A stretch of DNA of 64,000 bases from Ehretia macrophylla (Eukaryota > Streptophyta > Magnoliopsida > Boraginales > Ehretiaceae), in NCBI GenBank assembly GCA_037974665.1, contig CM075765.1:19605648-19669647 (forward strand), written 5' to 3'. Every line of letters starts with the position of its first letter. The first letter of the stretch is position 1. The notes under the pieces were generated by a model. The model made no database searches. It had not been told where the DNA came from and saw nothing but the letters and a program-made list of their open reading frames with translations. The position numbers and the translations under genes were made by a program. This document shows, piece by piece, positions 23,894 through 35,518 of this stretch.

Positions 23894-26473
23894 GGAATTA
23901 GAAGTTGAATACTTCCAATCTAACTCAAATATCTCTTTCATCTTGCCAAATCCTACTTAAATAATGTAGTGAGAAACATTATTAATATAAGTTAGACATT
24001 TCGTGCACGCCAATTCTTTGAATGTGCAATACATTGGCCACAAAAAACAAAAAAATAATAAAAACAAAAAAACAAAAGGTGCAAACACGCCTTATATATA
24101 TAAAAAAAAAAGAACAATCGTGGCTTGAGAAATTAATCATAAAGTTATGCTAAACTAATCGATCATTCTTCTATCACATAATAAAAATGCCACGACTGAG
24201 AAATTTAATAGCCATGTAAAATTTCCAGAATCATTAAACAATGGGTTAAACACTACTATAAAGATCAATTGAATGAAATTATGAGCCTTGATGGATATTG
24301 AATGAAGTTTCAATATTGTCGTACTAGTAGATGGAGGTTGAAAAAGTAGTTGAGCACGCCGTTAGAGACCAGCAAGATAAACCCAACCACCGATGTTTTA
24401 ATTTCGGTTGTAATTGATCAATGCAAGAAAGCATGCAGGACGTGGGCGACGAATTTGATGATGGAAATTTTTTTTGCCGCCAAATGAAACTCAATGGAGT
24501 CTCAGAGTTCGTCTTAATTTCGTCGCCAAATTGGGTGTCAAAACTTGGCTCTATAGTTCGGTGACGGAATGAAGACAAATTATTCTAATAAACATATTTA
24601 TAAACATAAAATTTACAAGTCTGTCGCAAATTGGCAACATATTGTTGACGGAATTTGTTTTTAATTACAAAAAAGTGAAATAAATGATTGTGTCTCCATT
24701 CCGTCACAAATTTGCAACAAATTGGCGACGAGGGTTTTTATTAATTTAAAAAAAAATATATAAAATATAACATTTCGTTGCCATTCTGTCGCTATTTTCG
24801 CATTGGAATGGCGACAGAATTTTGTTTTTAACTTTTCAAAAATGAAATATAAGATTCCGTTGCAAATAGGAGACAAACAAGAGACAAAATATTTTTATTA
24901 ATTTTAAAAAATATAATATAATAGTCCGTCATCATTCCACATAAATTAAAACATAACAATATAACAATACAAAAGTAAAATAAAATAATATAACAACATA
25001 ACAATACAAAATATTAAAAAAATGAAATAAAGGATCTATCCCAATTCCTTCTAAAAATTGCGAGGAATGGCGATGGAATAATTTTATCAAATTTGAAAAA
25101 CTAAAATATAACAATATAAAATATATATAAAAATAATACCAAATAAAAGGCCAATTTAGTAATTTAGTAACTCTCTATTTTAATTTGAACTTCATAATAA
25201 ATAAAATATCAATATATTATCATATTTTTATAGGCTTTAAGTAAAATATAGATAAAATTAAAATTATGTCGCCAATTGCAACAGATTGGTGATGGAAATT
25301 TAGTGGTTTGTCGCTTTTCCGTTGCAAATTGCAATAGAATGGAAATGGATTTTTTATTAAAATAAAGGAAGATAGCTTTTATTTTTATTATATAAGTGGG
25401 ATTGCGCCTAGAATAGAGGACAATTTTATATACCTTTGTAGTTTCTAAATTAAAATAATTTTGGTTCGTATTTTACAACCATGTGAATTTTGACAGAAAA
25501 ATCTCATGAGCAATCATTAATCATTTCCATCAAACTTATCAAATTAAACATCTCGTTAATATTAAATGCTAATTTAGTAATTTAGTAATTCTCTATTTTA
25601 GTTTGAACTTCATAAATAATTAAGTAAAATGTCAATATATTAACATATTTTTATAAGTTTTTAAATTATTTATTAATAAGTCTAAGAAAATTACATGGCG
25701 ACAGACTTTAAAATAAAAACAAAGTAGATCACTTTTATTTTAACTATAGAAGTGTGATTGCACCTAGAATAGACGACAATTTTATGTGGCTTGGAGATAA
25801 GAGTCTGTGATAGAGATAGAGAGATGGTAGGACACTTAGGTAGTGATTGAGGTAGAGGAGAAGGGTGGTGGTGGTGGTACGGTGGTGAAGCGGAGAAGAA
25901 CGAAAAGAGGAAAAGCAAAAAAATAATACTAATTTTCCTATTGCCTAAGCTTTATTTGGCTATTTTATTTTTCAAAAACTGTTTATTTGGTATGCAGATG
26001 CAATGACGGTCACTTTTTTGGACGGAAAATTTTTAAAAAAAAAAAAAAATTAACGTGGCGACAAAATTAAAACACAAAAGATTCAAAGGCTATTTTTCTA
26101 AATATATTTTTTTCCAAGAGAGGCCTCTGTGGATTTTTTTTATTTTTTTTGGTTGATCAAACATATGCATTTCAAAGCTTTATAAATTAAATAACATTAT
26201 ATTAAAATGGTATTATAGAATCGACTCTCAATCCTAATTGATAAAATCCACGCATAACTTACTTATTTGACAAGGAGTTTTTCTCTCTTTAGTGTTTTGA
26301 ATTACTTTGACCCAACTAATAATCCCCAATTAGATGTAATAATTGGGTAATTAATTAGAGAATAAGTGAAACTCTGGAAATTGGGAAACAGCCGTCATCA
26401 TTGTCCAAATTAACATATTATTGAGTATTATTTCATAAAATTATTTATCATTATTCATGATGACACCAAGATA
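23894..26473. repeat. Laccase 3'-flank duplication, L1 copy
   Basis: This matches 48658-49466 joined to 55253-56945, and again 56952-57946, so it is the 3' side of the duplicated laccase unit. Between 24430 and 25350 it holds spaced GCGACGG/GTCGCAAATTGG-type motifs in both orientations, resembling the subterminal arrays of CACTA elements. I could not find terminal CACTA repeats of its own (CACTACTATAAAG at 24250 is a weak candidate). No gene is seen. Confidence 0.8.
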
Positions 26474-29400
26474 TCACACCAGACTGTCCCACCCGAATGA
26501 CTCTTCCAGAGGTAGTTGTACAAGTTGATCACTTGCAGGAGTGATTTTAAAATGGCTGTTACATTGTGGAAGATCAAGAGGGGGTACATGCAATGACGTT
26601 GACTGAGTTGGTCCATTCTCCACCATAAAAGCAGTTGTTAAACCCACTGACATGTGCCATTCCAAGTGATAGTGCATTAACCAAACACCTATATATCGAA
26701 TCGAAGCCACATTTTTTTAACACTATTAACAGGAATTCTTAGAAAGATGCATACATAATAAGAGGTTTCAGCGTAATTAATGGACATGTAAGAATGCAAT
26801 GTTACAATCAATATAACCAAGGCAAAGTTTTTTCTCCCTAAGTCAACACATAGCATATTATATATATACTGAAGTGCTAGTTTTGAAAAATTAAATAATT
26901 TCTTTAGTTAATTCTCACCCCTTACTCAACTTGCTCATGAAAATATGCCAGTGACGTTCCAGCATGTTATCTAAATTTATAAAGCTAACCCGCAACACCA
27001 CACAAAAATTATAAGCATGAAATTTTACCTGGATTATTTGCTCGAAATCTAATGACAACCCATCCTCCTGCTGGAACGGCCACTGTATTACGTTGTTGTG
27101 GATTAACGAGATTGAAATTTTTTTCATCTCTTGTTGGGTCATAGTTGCCAAAACCTTGAGCCAAGACGTAAAAATCAAAACCATGCAAGTGTATTGGATG
27201 GTTTTCTTTGTTCACCAAAGCAGTGTTTTGTAAGACAATCTCAACTGTGGTATTGTACTTTAACTTCTTCACTTTTGTTGATTCTTCTCCAATCCATATG
27301 AGGTCCTCATTGAATTGATTTGCCGGATTTGTATAGTCAAACTTAATAGGTGGTTGACTTGGAAAATCATTAGTATAAATTCCATCAATATGGTAGAAAA
27401 AGGCTTCTAGCATGGACATCGTCTTGGTAGGAAACTGGAAGGACACATTATTCATGTTACCATATATTAGTCCACCATATGGACCTTGACAAGTTGGTTT
27501 CCTATGTTTATGACAAGGAACTATGCCCAATTGTACATTTATCAACATGTGTTCATCCACGGCTTGTGGGATTGGGATCCAGAAAGGCCCAGTTGTAAGC
27601 CCTGTCAAATTGGTAAAGAAGTTATTAACTGTTGAAATGTCATAAAAATCTGGTACTATAGATAGTATTGGTTTTATCGAAGATGGTGACGTTGCCCCTT
27701 CATATTCTATAATCCCACTTGTAAGATTATCGGTATTACGGAATACTATGCTATCATCACCAAAGCTGATATAGTCACGTGCCGCCATGTAGTATGATGT
27801 TGGTGGTTGATCGGCTTTAAGAAGCACATCAGTAGTCTGACCAGGAGCAACTACAATCACATCAGTAACATATGGGTTGGTTTAGCAGGCATCGACTGCA
27901 ACAACTCTCATCTTGTGATTGACTATCTTGAAAAAGAGTATATCATTGAGTTCAACATTGATAATGCGGAGGAGGTACGTCTTCCCTTGTTTTACCTTTA
28001 ACTTATACGTATCTAGTAGAATTTTACACATCAAATGTTAGTAAAATAAAATCTTAATTAAGAACAATTATCACTCACAAGAGGTCATGTGAATGCTACT
28101 TACCGTTTGAAGAAAATTGGTAGAAATCACCTGGCTGACCATTGAGAACAAACGCGTCGGGGATGAAAACTGTTTGATTCACATGTGAATATATATACTC
28201 GACATCAGCAATATTGTCACTCCACCACTCTCCTGTAGTCATATACATTCAAGGATTTTGTTGTCATAATCCACTAGAATAATTATATGCATATATTTTG
28301 CCCATTCATAATTCATTTGCTATATCTTTGTGCATGGAAATTTCACGGGGAAAATCAAGTTGGATTATTTTATATCTCAACTTTCTTCTTAAAGAGAATT
28401 TCAGTGTCTAAGCCTGTACAACTCTATTGTTTAAGTGCATGTAACTATTGTGAATAATAGGGTAAAAATGCTAGAATTGTTTGAATGTGCATGTTACATG
28501 TATTGATACCCAATACTCCTATTAAATAGAATTCACCTTTTGACTGGTTTTCACTAAATAATTTGAGTTATTGGATGTAAACTATAGTAAAAGATCAGTA
28601 CTGGGCAAAAAATTGTATGATGATAAAGTGAATAGAATTTGTTTTTTCACGTGTTCTCTAATAAAATAGTTATCAGCTCTTAGATAACTACTCGAATTCT
28701 TGAACAACATTGTTTTCCTGATAATAAAGAAACATATCATAATGCTAGTATCCTGTCAAATAACTTATGAACAATTGAACAAAAAAGTAAATTCCTAGGT
28801 TGATACCTAGCAAGATTGGAAATTCTTTGTATGGTTTCGGGAAAGGGTATGAGCGACCAGCTCTTGGATAAATAATGAGTGCCCCATGAACTGTTGCTCG
28901 GAGCCATGAGACATGAGCATGCCACCAAAGTATTCCTTCTTGTTTGGTTATGTTAAATTTGTAGGTATAACTATTTTCAGGGAGTATAGGGCATTGAGTT
29001 ATATAAGCAGCTCCATCGACCCAGCCATTAAATAACATATGCACCCCGTGCCTGCGTAATAATACAGAGGTTATGTCACGTAGTTACTAGTTCCTTTTCT
29101 TTTTTTAGTTGTCTAAAAGGATAGTATTGTAATTAGCATACATCAGAATAAGGGTTAATTAACAGAATGAAACCTATTATTAATTAGGTTGAGTGACAGA
29201 ATGGTTTCTGTTATCCTTATTTACACTCCAATAGTTTCTAGAGGTTCATTGTTTACTCTTTTTGTCCTTTCAGCTAACAAAGTTGTTGAAAGTGGACAAA
29301 ATGCTTCTTATTCATAGCATATAATGCTATTTTAGGTTGCAAAAAGACGAGACATAAAATTGGGCACAAAGAGACCAAAATTGCTGCTCACATATTCCCG

Positions 29401-31579
29401 CACAAGCACACACAAAAACCCTAAGAATCACGCAGCCAACTACGCTTTCACTAATCAAAGTCTAACGTTTTTGCCATACAGCAAAATTTTGCGACAAATT
29501 GACGATGAGATTGTACACTTTGGAACTTACCTTTGAGAAATAGGGTTTGTCTTATCCACATACCATATGAGGAGTCTAAAGACTCTAAACCATGCATTCA
29601 TAGAGTTGCAAAAACGTCTTTAATTTCTTTGTTTTAGAATCGATCATGTTCTCTTGGTCTTCAATTTTTAATTTCAGTGGCATAAGGTCGCAATTTCGTT
29701 TGATATGTTAAATTATGGTTTACTTTGAGACAATGAGGGGCTAGTAGGTATTCGTATTTGAGATTCATGTAGGTCTCTTATTTCGTGTTTGTAACATTTC
29801 TTTTCTCTCTTTCTAATAGCCAGAAAAAGGAGAACATGCAAAAATTACTGCCCAAATTTAGAGGAACCCCAACGGTGAGGACCAAAGGGATTAACTAAAT
29901 GAAACACTCAGATACTATTAACGTCTAAACTAAAACCAATTAACATTAAAAATAATAAATAAACGAAGTTGTCTTTGAATTGCAAATTAACTTTCAACAA
30001 GATTTGATTTTATTCAATGTTGTTATAAAGAAAACATATTCATCATATTACACGGGAATGCGGGATCATTATATTGTATCAAAGTTGAACCATTTGTCTA
30101 GTCATATATATCTATCCACGCGTGACCCGTTTGTTGTTTGTTTCACTAAATCGTGCGCTTTAATGTCAACAATCACAATTGTCAGGGTTACACATGAATG
30201 GGGGTGTTAGAATATATATTTCTCTCTCATAGAAAAATCATAAACTCCAAGATCTCACCATATAAGATCCTAAGTTATTTAACTTAGTACCAATTAGTTT
30301 TAGGATAGGATACCATAATTCTTATCAATATAAAGTAGAAGTCTTGAATTTTTGTAATGTTTTTTAATACTTTGTAATATTTTTAGAGAAATCCTAAATA
30401 TCACCTTATTTTTATCACTCAAATACCACTTCCTATATGTATGCTTAGTTGGCATATTAAAATAAGAAAGAAAATTAACAACTTTGTTATTTTATCATGT
30501 CAACTAAGCATCTATGTAAAAAATGGTATTTGGGCGATAAAAATAAAGTAAACAAAATGTAAAGAAAATGGTCAGCTTTGATTTAAACTAATAGATCTAA
30601 CATAAGAAATAACTTGCTATTTTTTTTTTTTTTAATAATCAAAGGAATTACCAGTGAATACTGATATTGTATGGTGACTTGTTGTGAACATGAATTATAA
30701 GAGTATCCCCCTCTCGGACATGTATGGTAGGCCCCGGATATCTTCCATTTACTGCAATAATCTCTTGTTTTTTACATAGTCGTTCGACTGTTAGATTTTG
30801 TACCTGCAAAAGTGAAAAAGTTTTAAGTCATGTATACCGCATGATTTCAAAATTCATAGTAGACAAAATGCTTTGTTTTCTAATTCAATTAATCTATTGG
30901 GGCAAAGTGGAGTTTTAAAGAATATTATGTAGGACGAAAAGGATATCATATAGGAATTTTTGTAAGAAGAGGTGGTTTGTACGTTTTCAAGATTAGATTG
31001 GACGACGAGACAAGTAAGTTCTCCGTACTCCTATGGAGGTTAGGCTCTATGTCTCCCTCCATTCTTATTCATTTTTTGGTGTCAATAAAATTGCAAAGGA
31101 AGTACCCCTCCTCTACCCGAAAAAAAAAAAAAAAAAAAAGAAGAAGGGATATTTTATGCTTTAGGTTCCAAGGTGTCTATTCTAAGTTGTGTGATTAAGC
31201 TTCTGGACAAACTAGTGTTCCTCAAAGAAAATAAGTACATAAATTAAGGAGTTCTCAGACATGCAGTGCATAGCTCCTATATATAGCTATGCCAAGGTTT
31301 TAATCAACTGCTAAACATGCAACTAATCCAACTTAGAGAAGCCAACGTGCATAGAGATATAGCCTTCATTCTTCATAGAAAACATCTACCTTGTAACGAG
31401 CATGCATTTAAAGTTTTAGACGCCACTAAATTTTCATTCAAAAGTGATACAGAGTAAAGGACTCATGAGCAAAGATAATTAATTACCTGAAATGTGTGTT
31501 CTACAACTTCAGCAGAAACACATGCAGAATTAGATAGAAGAAGTAAAGCGCATCCGAGAAAGAGCAAAAAACTTGCCAT
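26474..31579 (-). pseudogene. Laccase L1 (multicopper oxidase), six exons, inactivated
   Basis: Plant laccases are secreted copper oxidases of the apoplast that oxidise monolignols and other phenolics. The exons (minus strand) are 31487-31579 (93), 30652-30803 (152), 28807-29051 (245), 28104-28232 (129), 27029-28012 (984) and 26474-26688 (215); 152/245/129 are the standard plant laccase exon sizes, and all introns are GT-AG. Exon 1 gives a signal peptide (MASFLLFLGCALLLLSNSAC). Copper motifs are HWHG across exons 2/3, [15 protein letters not shown] in exon 3 and HPIHLHGFDF in exon 5. Lesions: TAA at 27882-27884 (codon ~250, Tyr TAC in L2), and HYHLEWH instead of HCHLEWH in exon 6, which removes the type-1 copper cysteine. 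The unbroken frame would be 605 residues. It resembles the LAC14/15-like group, which is an impression only. The upstream flank is B2. Confidence 0.93.
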
Positions 31580-31596
31580 ATTGCCAAGAAATCAAT

Positions 31597-33998
31597 CAAG
31601 AGAAGAACACTCTTGAGCATATATTTAAATGGCTAAGGAGGTCGAAATTTAGGTTTAATTTAACCAATACCACCCCGCATTTACGCCCAAAGAGTTGAAA
31701 AAAAAAAGAATAAAATAATACATGCAAATCATGCATAGGGTTTATTTAATAATACATGCAAATCGTGGAAATAACTATTACCACCCTTCATTTTCCGATA
31801 TTTCTTTGTTTATACGACTTTTGCTTAAATAACATAAAGCACCAAATTGAGAAAGTTTCTCAATGCTTATTAAAAGGGAGAACGGGGTTCACATTAGATA
31901 TATAATATATCAACTTAGACTTGGCTCTTCTACAATTATATTCTATACAATTTCACACAATACTTCTCCCGATTAATGCCACATATCATTATATTTCATC
32001 TACGGTCTACATAATTTTTGTTAAACTAGCTTTCTAACTATGGTTAGAAACCATTAAATTCTAAAATCTAACTACCATATTTAATTAGCAAAACAAATAT
32101 AAGCCATATTTAGCTTACAAGCCTATACATTTTTTGTGCTCCAAAAAATATTACATGACCACTTTTTATGGCAAGTGGTTTAGTGAGAAAATGATTTTTA
32201 TTGCTTTAATTGTAGGCTTAACCAAATATGCACAAAGTGTCTAGTGTGAAAAACCAATAATCTTTAAAGTCTTGAGAAAATTGTATAGAAGTTGGACCAA
32301 AAAAAGAAAAAAAAAAGCCATTAGATTTTTGCTCCAAGAAATCATACGATTTCGTTTTTATATATAAAGAAGTCATATGATATTTGTTTGAGCTAACTCG
32401 TGTTGATGTTGTAGAGTTAATAACTTTATTTGTGATTATTTTAAATTTTAGTAAATTGGAGTGGGAATTTGCAAGTCCCACAAATTAATTACAGTTCAGC
32501 TACAACTTCGGACAACAACATCATAGTAGAATTTGAAAGAGCAAAATATTAAGTGTAGTAAACAAAAACACAATATCTAATAAATTAAATAGTAAAATAT
32601 TATTAATAAAATTTCTCTACATAAATGATCAATAAGTTCAGAACCATCCTTTGCAAGAATGTACTGGAAGTTTCTCCAAAATTTATTATGCAATCATCAT
32701 AATAGATGAAATTTGTATATCGAAATAAGTAGAGTCATTATAAGGTGTAAAATAATAAAGCAAGCCATAAATCGATGGAAGCAAAAAGCAAAGGTGAACC
32801 TGCAGGTTAACCACTGCTTTTCTGGAGTTGAAGCTTCACTTGTGAAATTGGAGCAAAATCGTAGGTCTTTTGTGTGGGTGTGTGTGTGTGTGTGTGTTTT
32901 TTTTTTTTTTTGCAATATGGGGTTTTTTTTAATCATATGCTTCCATATTTGTTTGCTAATTAAATATGGTAGTTAGATTTCAGCATTTAATGCTTTAAAT
33001 TCTACCCATAGTTGGAGAGCTAGTTTAGCAAAATTTATGTAGTTCATAGATGAAATATAGTGACACGTGGCATTAATCGTGAGAAGTATTGTGTGGAATT
33101 GTAGATGAGCCAACTATAAAGAGACTATTTAGTAAATAGTTCTTTAGTTTTTTTTTTTTTTTTTTTTAAATAACAACTTGGTCAATGATCTTTAAGTTTC
33201 TTTTATTTCTTTAGATCCTCCAGGTTGCAAGTTAAGAGACCCCATTAATTCCCATCCAAAGGTAAACGTAAGACTAACAACCAATTAAGCAAGGGCAAAA
33301 AAGGGAATTCATATGCCATTATCTATCGAATGCGAAACTTGAGATATTTAGTAGCTCATGGTCATGTGTTTTATCAGTATTGTATTATAAAGATCACATA
33401 TATTTATACATAGATTTTATTTGTATATTTTTTTATTTATTTAAAGGAAAGTTTAAACCAATATTACATAAAATACAAATGGTATTACACTTATGAAAAA
33501 TTGATCTCGAAACCTCCTGCGCACAAAGAAAGAACCATACGAGACCAAATACCCAGTGATTACTTGTAGATTCTTAGCTCTGGTCATAATAATTACACAA
33601 ACGTTCTTCGCGTGATGTATTATTTATGAGACAATAGCTTGGATTATACGATAAATGTCTTTTATTTGTTTGATAGCATCAACAATTTTCATCTCTTTGT
33701 GCTCTTTAATAAATTTAGTCAGTGAAGGTATAAAATTCTCAAAAACAGCTGGTAGGTGGAAGCAAATTACAGGAACCCTGAAGCTAAAAAATGCATACGG
33801 CACTGACCAAAAAAAAAAAAAAACCCTAACAACTCAACCTTAGACATAGGGTTTATAGAACAAATAGTTCTTTGCTTTTCTTTTTTAAAAAATAACGTCT
33901 TTGAAGAATAGAAAAAGCTGTTTCTTTCTTAGCTCCGATGGTAATAGTTATACCCACGTTCTTTGCGATCTCCGGAAAGACGTTGACTTAAATAATCT

Positions 33999-34034
<36 letters not shown>

Positions 34035-34260
34035 TATATGTACCACAAATCAGGAGTTAGCAACATTCGCACCTACTGTTAAACATAATGCACTAGGGTC
34101 TTTTTAACACGGTTTTTAGATATTTAAATGTACTTCTTTTGAATTTAAAGCTAAAATTAACTTGTTCAACCTATTTTTTTAAAAAAAATAAAAGATAAAA
34201 GATAAAGTTAAAAGAGCTAAAAGATAAGAAACTTCAAATCCAAAGTTTTTGGACAAAGCT
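31597..34260. repeat. B-unit copy 2 (immediate 5' flank of laccase L1)
   Basis: Matches B1 and B3. It starts within the L1 5' untranslated region (AAGAACACTCTTGAG, a motif shared with the L2 leader, where it reads AAGAACACTCTTGTG) and would include the L1 promoter: TTTAAATATATG on the minus strand at about 31615-31630 is a possible TATA element. It contains (TG)n at 32876-32898 and (TA)n at 34004-34031. It joins A3 through a deletion of about 0.65 kb relative to B3 (AAGCTTCAAATCC at 34256). Confidence 0.85.
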
Positions 34261-34261
34261 T

Positions 34262-34857
34262 CAAATCCAAATTACGTAAATATTGCCCCTAAGATTATAA
34301 GAAAAGCCTGAATATTATTATATGCCTAAAAGAAATGAACGCTAAGTTTTTCTATTACACTGTATTTAAAAATGTTAATGATAACAAATAGATATAGTAA
34401 ACCACCTTCTAACAACTTGAATTTTTTAAAAGATGTTTAGTATATTTATTCATTATCTTTAACAAGTCCTCTCATGTGTAGGCCAGATTTATTTTAAGCT
34501 TGCATATTGACTACTTTTAATAAAAACTAAATTAAAAAGGAATGCATTCTAAGTTTGTTTAGGAGGAGGTAATTAAGAATTAATGATGGATGAAATTCAT
34601 CCCTTTCCATGAAATAGAATTAGAAATGTTGGATAAGTTTTTTTAAAATGTATCAAAATAGTTTAGGAAAAACCGCAAACGGAGAAGTCATAATAGAAAG
34701 TAATAAGCTCAACCAATTACATATATAGAAGTCTAAAAATAAAAGATCCACCGCAAGCTGAACATTTGGACATATGCGAAAGTAAAGTCAAGGAAAATGC
34801 AACCCCTAGTACATGCACAAATTTTATTTTATTTTTTATGTTGATTAACGTGAGAAC
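34262..34857. repeat. A-unit copy 3, left part
   Basis: Matches A1/A2/A4 and is interrupted by Copia 2 at 34858. The A unit continues at 40199. Confidence 0.85.
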
Positions 34858-35459
34858 TGTTGATATATATCAATATCCACCTCTTCATAATAAGTATCGT
34901 TAATTATATGGTAGCATAAATTAATGATTCTGACTTAAACGTCGATGAGGTCAAAAGAGATCGCGATGGCTACAAGAAAGAAGTTCGAGAATTTGGAATT
35001 ACCTAAGATGACGTCGGGTTGATGCAATGCTAAAGTTAGCCAATTTGACCAAAAGAAACTTCCTAGAAGTTGACTTGGATGCTAGCCACCCATGTGGTCA
35101 ATTGTAGCCACCCATGTGATAAATATGGGTGGCTAATACTTTGAACATGGTTGGTAAAGCCAACCAAGATTGAAATGTTTGATAGGAAAGTCTCCTATGG
35201 CGGGCTAGCTGAATTCTATAAATAGGCATGCATTAGTTCGTCATTTTCATCCACAACACAACTCCAAACACAATCCTAAGTTAGTCTTTCTTTCTTGTAT
35301 TCTTCTTGTAAGTCCAGAAGCCATTGAAGCTCTAATCTTGAGAGCGCACGGTGGGACAATTATCTTGTAAGTGTTATATTGAATTGTTATAACGAGTAGT
35401 GTTGTCTTTCTACTTGATTGTTGTTAAGACGTTTTTGAGAAATTGGTTATATTCTTACA
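34858..35459 (+). repeat. Copia 2 5' LTR
   Basis: 602 bp. It contains a TATA box (TATAAATA at 35218-35225) about 240 bases before its end, marking the likely U3/R promoter. Confidence 0.95.
35218..35225 (+). promoter_or_regulatory. Copia 2 LTR TATA box
   Basis: TATAAATA preceded by TTC and followed by GGCATGC, within the LTR and upstream of gag. The same box is kept in the 3' LTR near 39957. Confidence 0.7.
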
Positions 35460-35472
35460 TGGTATCAAGAGC
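35460..35472 (+). other. Copia 2 tRNA primer-binding site
   Basis: TGGTATCAAGAGC directly after the LTR terminal ACA. It matches the initiator-Met tRNA complement TGGTATCAGAGC with one extra A. Confidence 0.88.
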
Positions 35473-35518
35473 TTAAGGGGCTCTTAACAACAATCTTGTC
35501 TAGTAAAGCTCAACAACT

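Noticed and set aside
24250..24262. CACTACTATAAAG as the left end of another CACTA element
   Set aside because: No matching inverted end or 3-bp duplication found, and the L2 copy reads TACTACTATAAAG.
26915..27184. Frames overlapping laccase exon 5 in other phases, and frames reading past splice donors (ending GKISCL)
   Set aside because: The GT-AG exon model with standard laccase exon lengths accounts for the coding region; the tails are intron translation.
29980..30210. 76-codon plus-strand frame, also at 61472-61702
   Set aside because: It lies in laccase intron 2, which is nearly identical in both copies, so retention of the frame is not evidence of selection.
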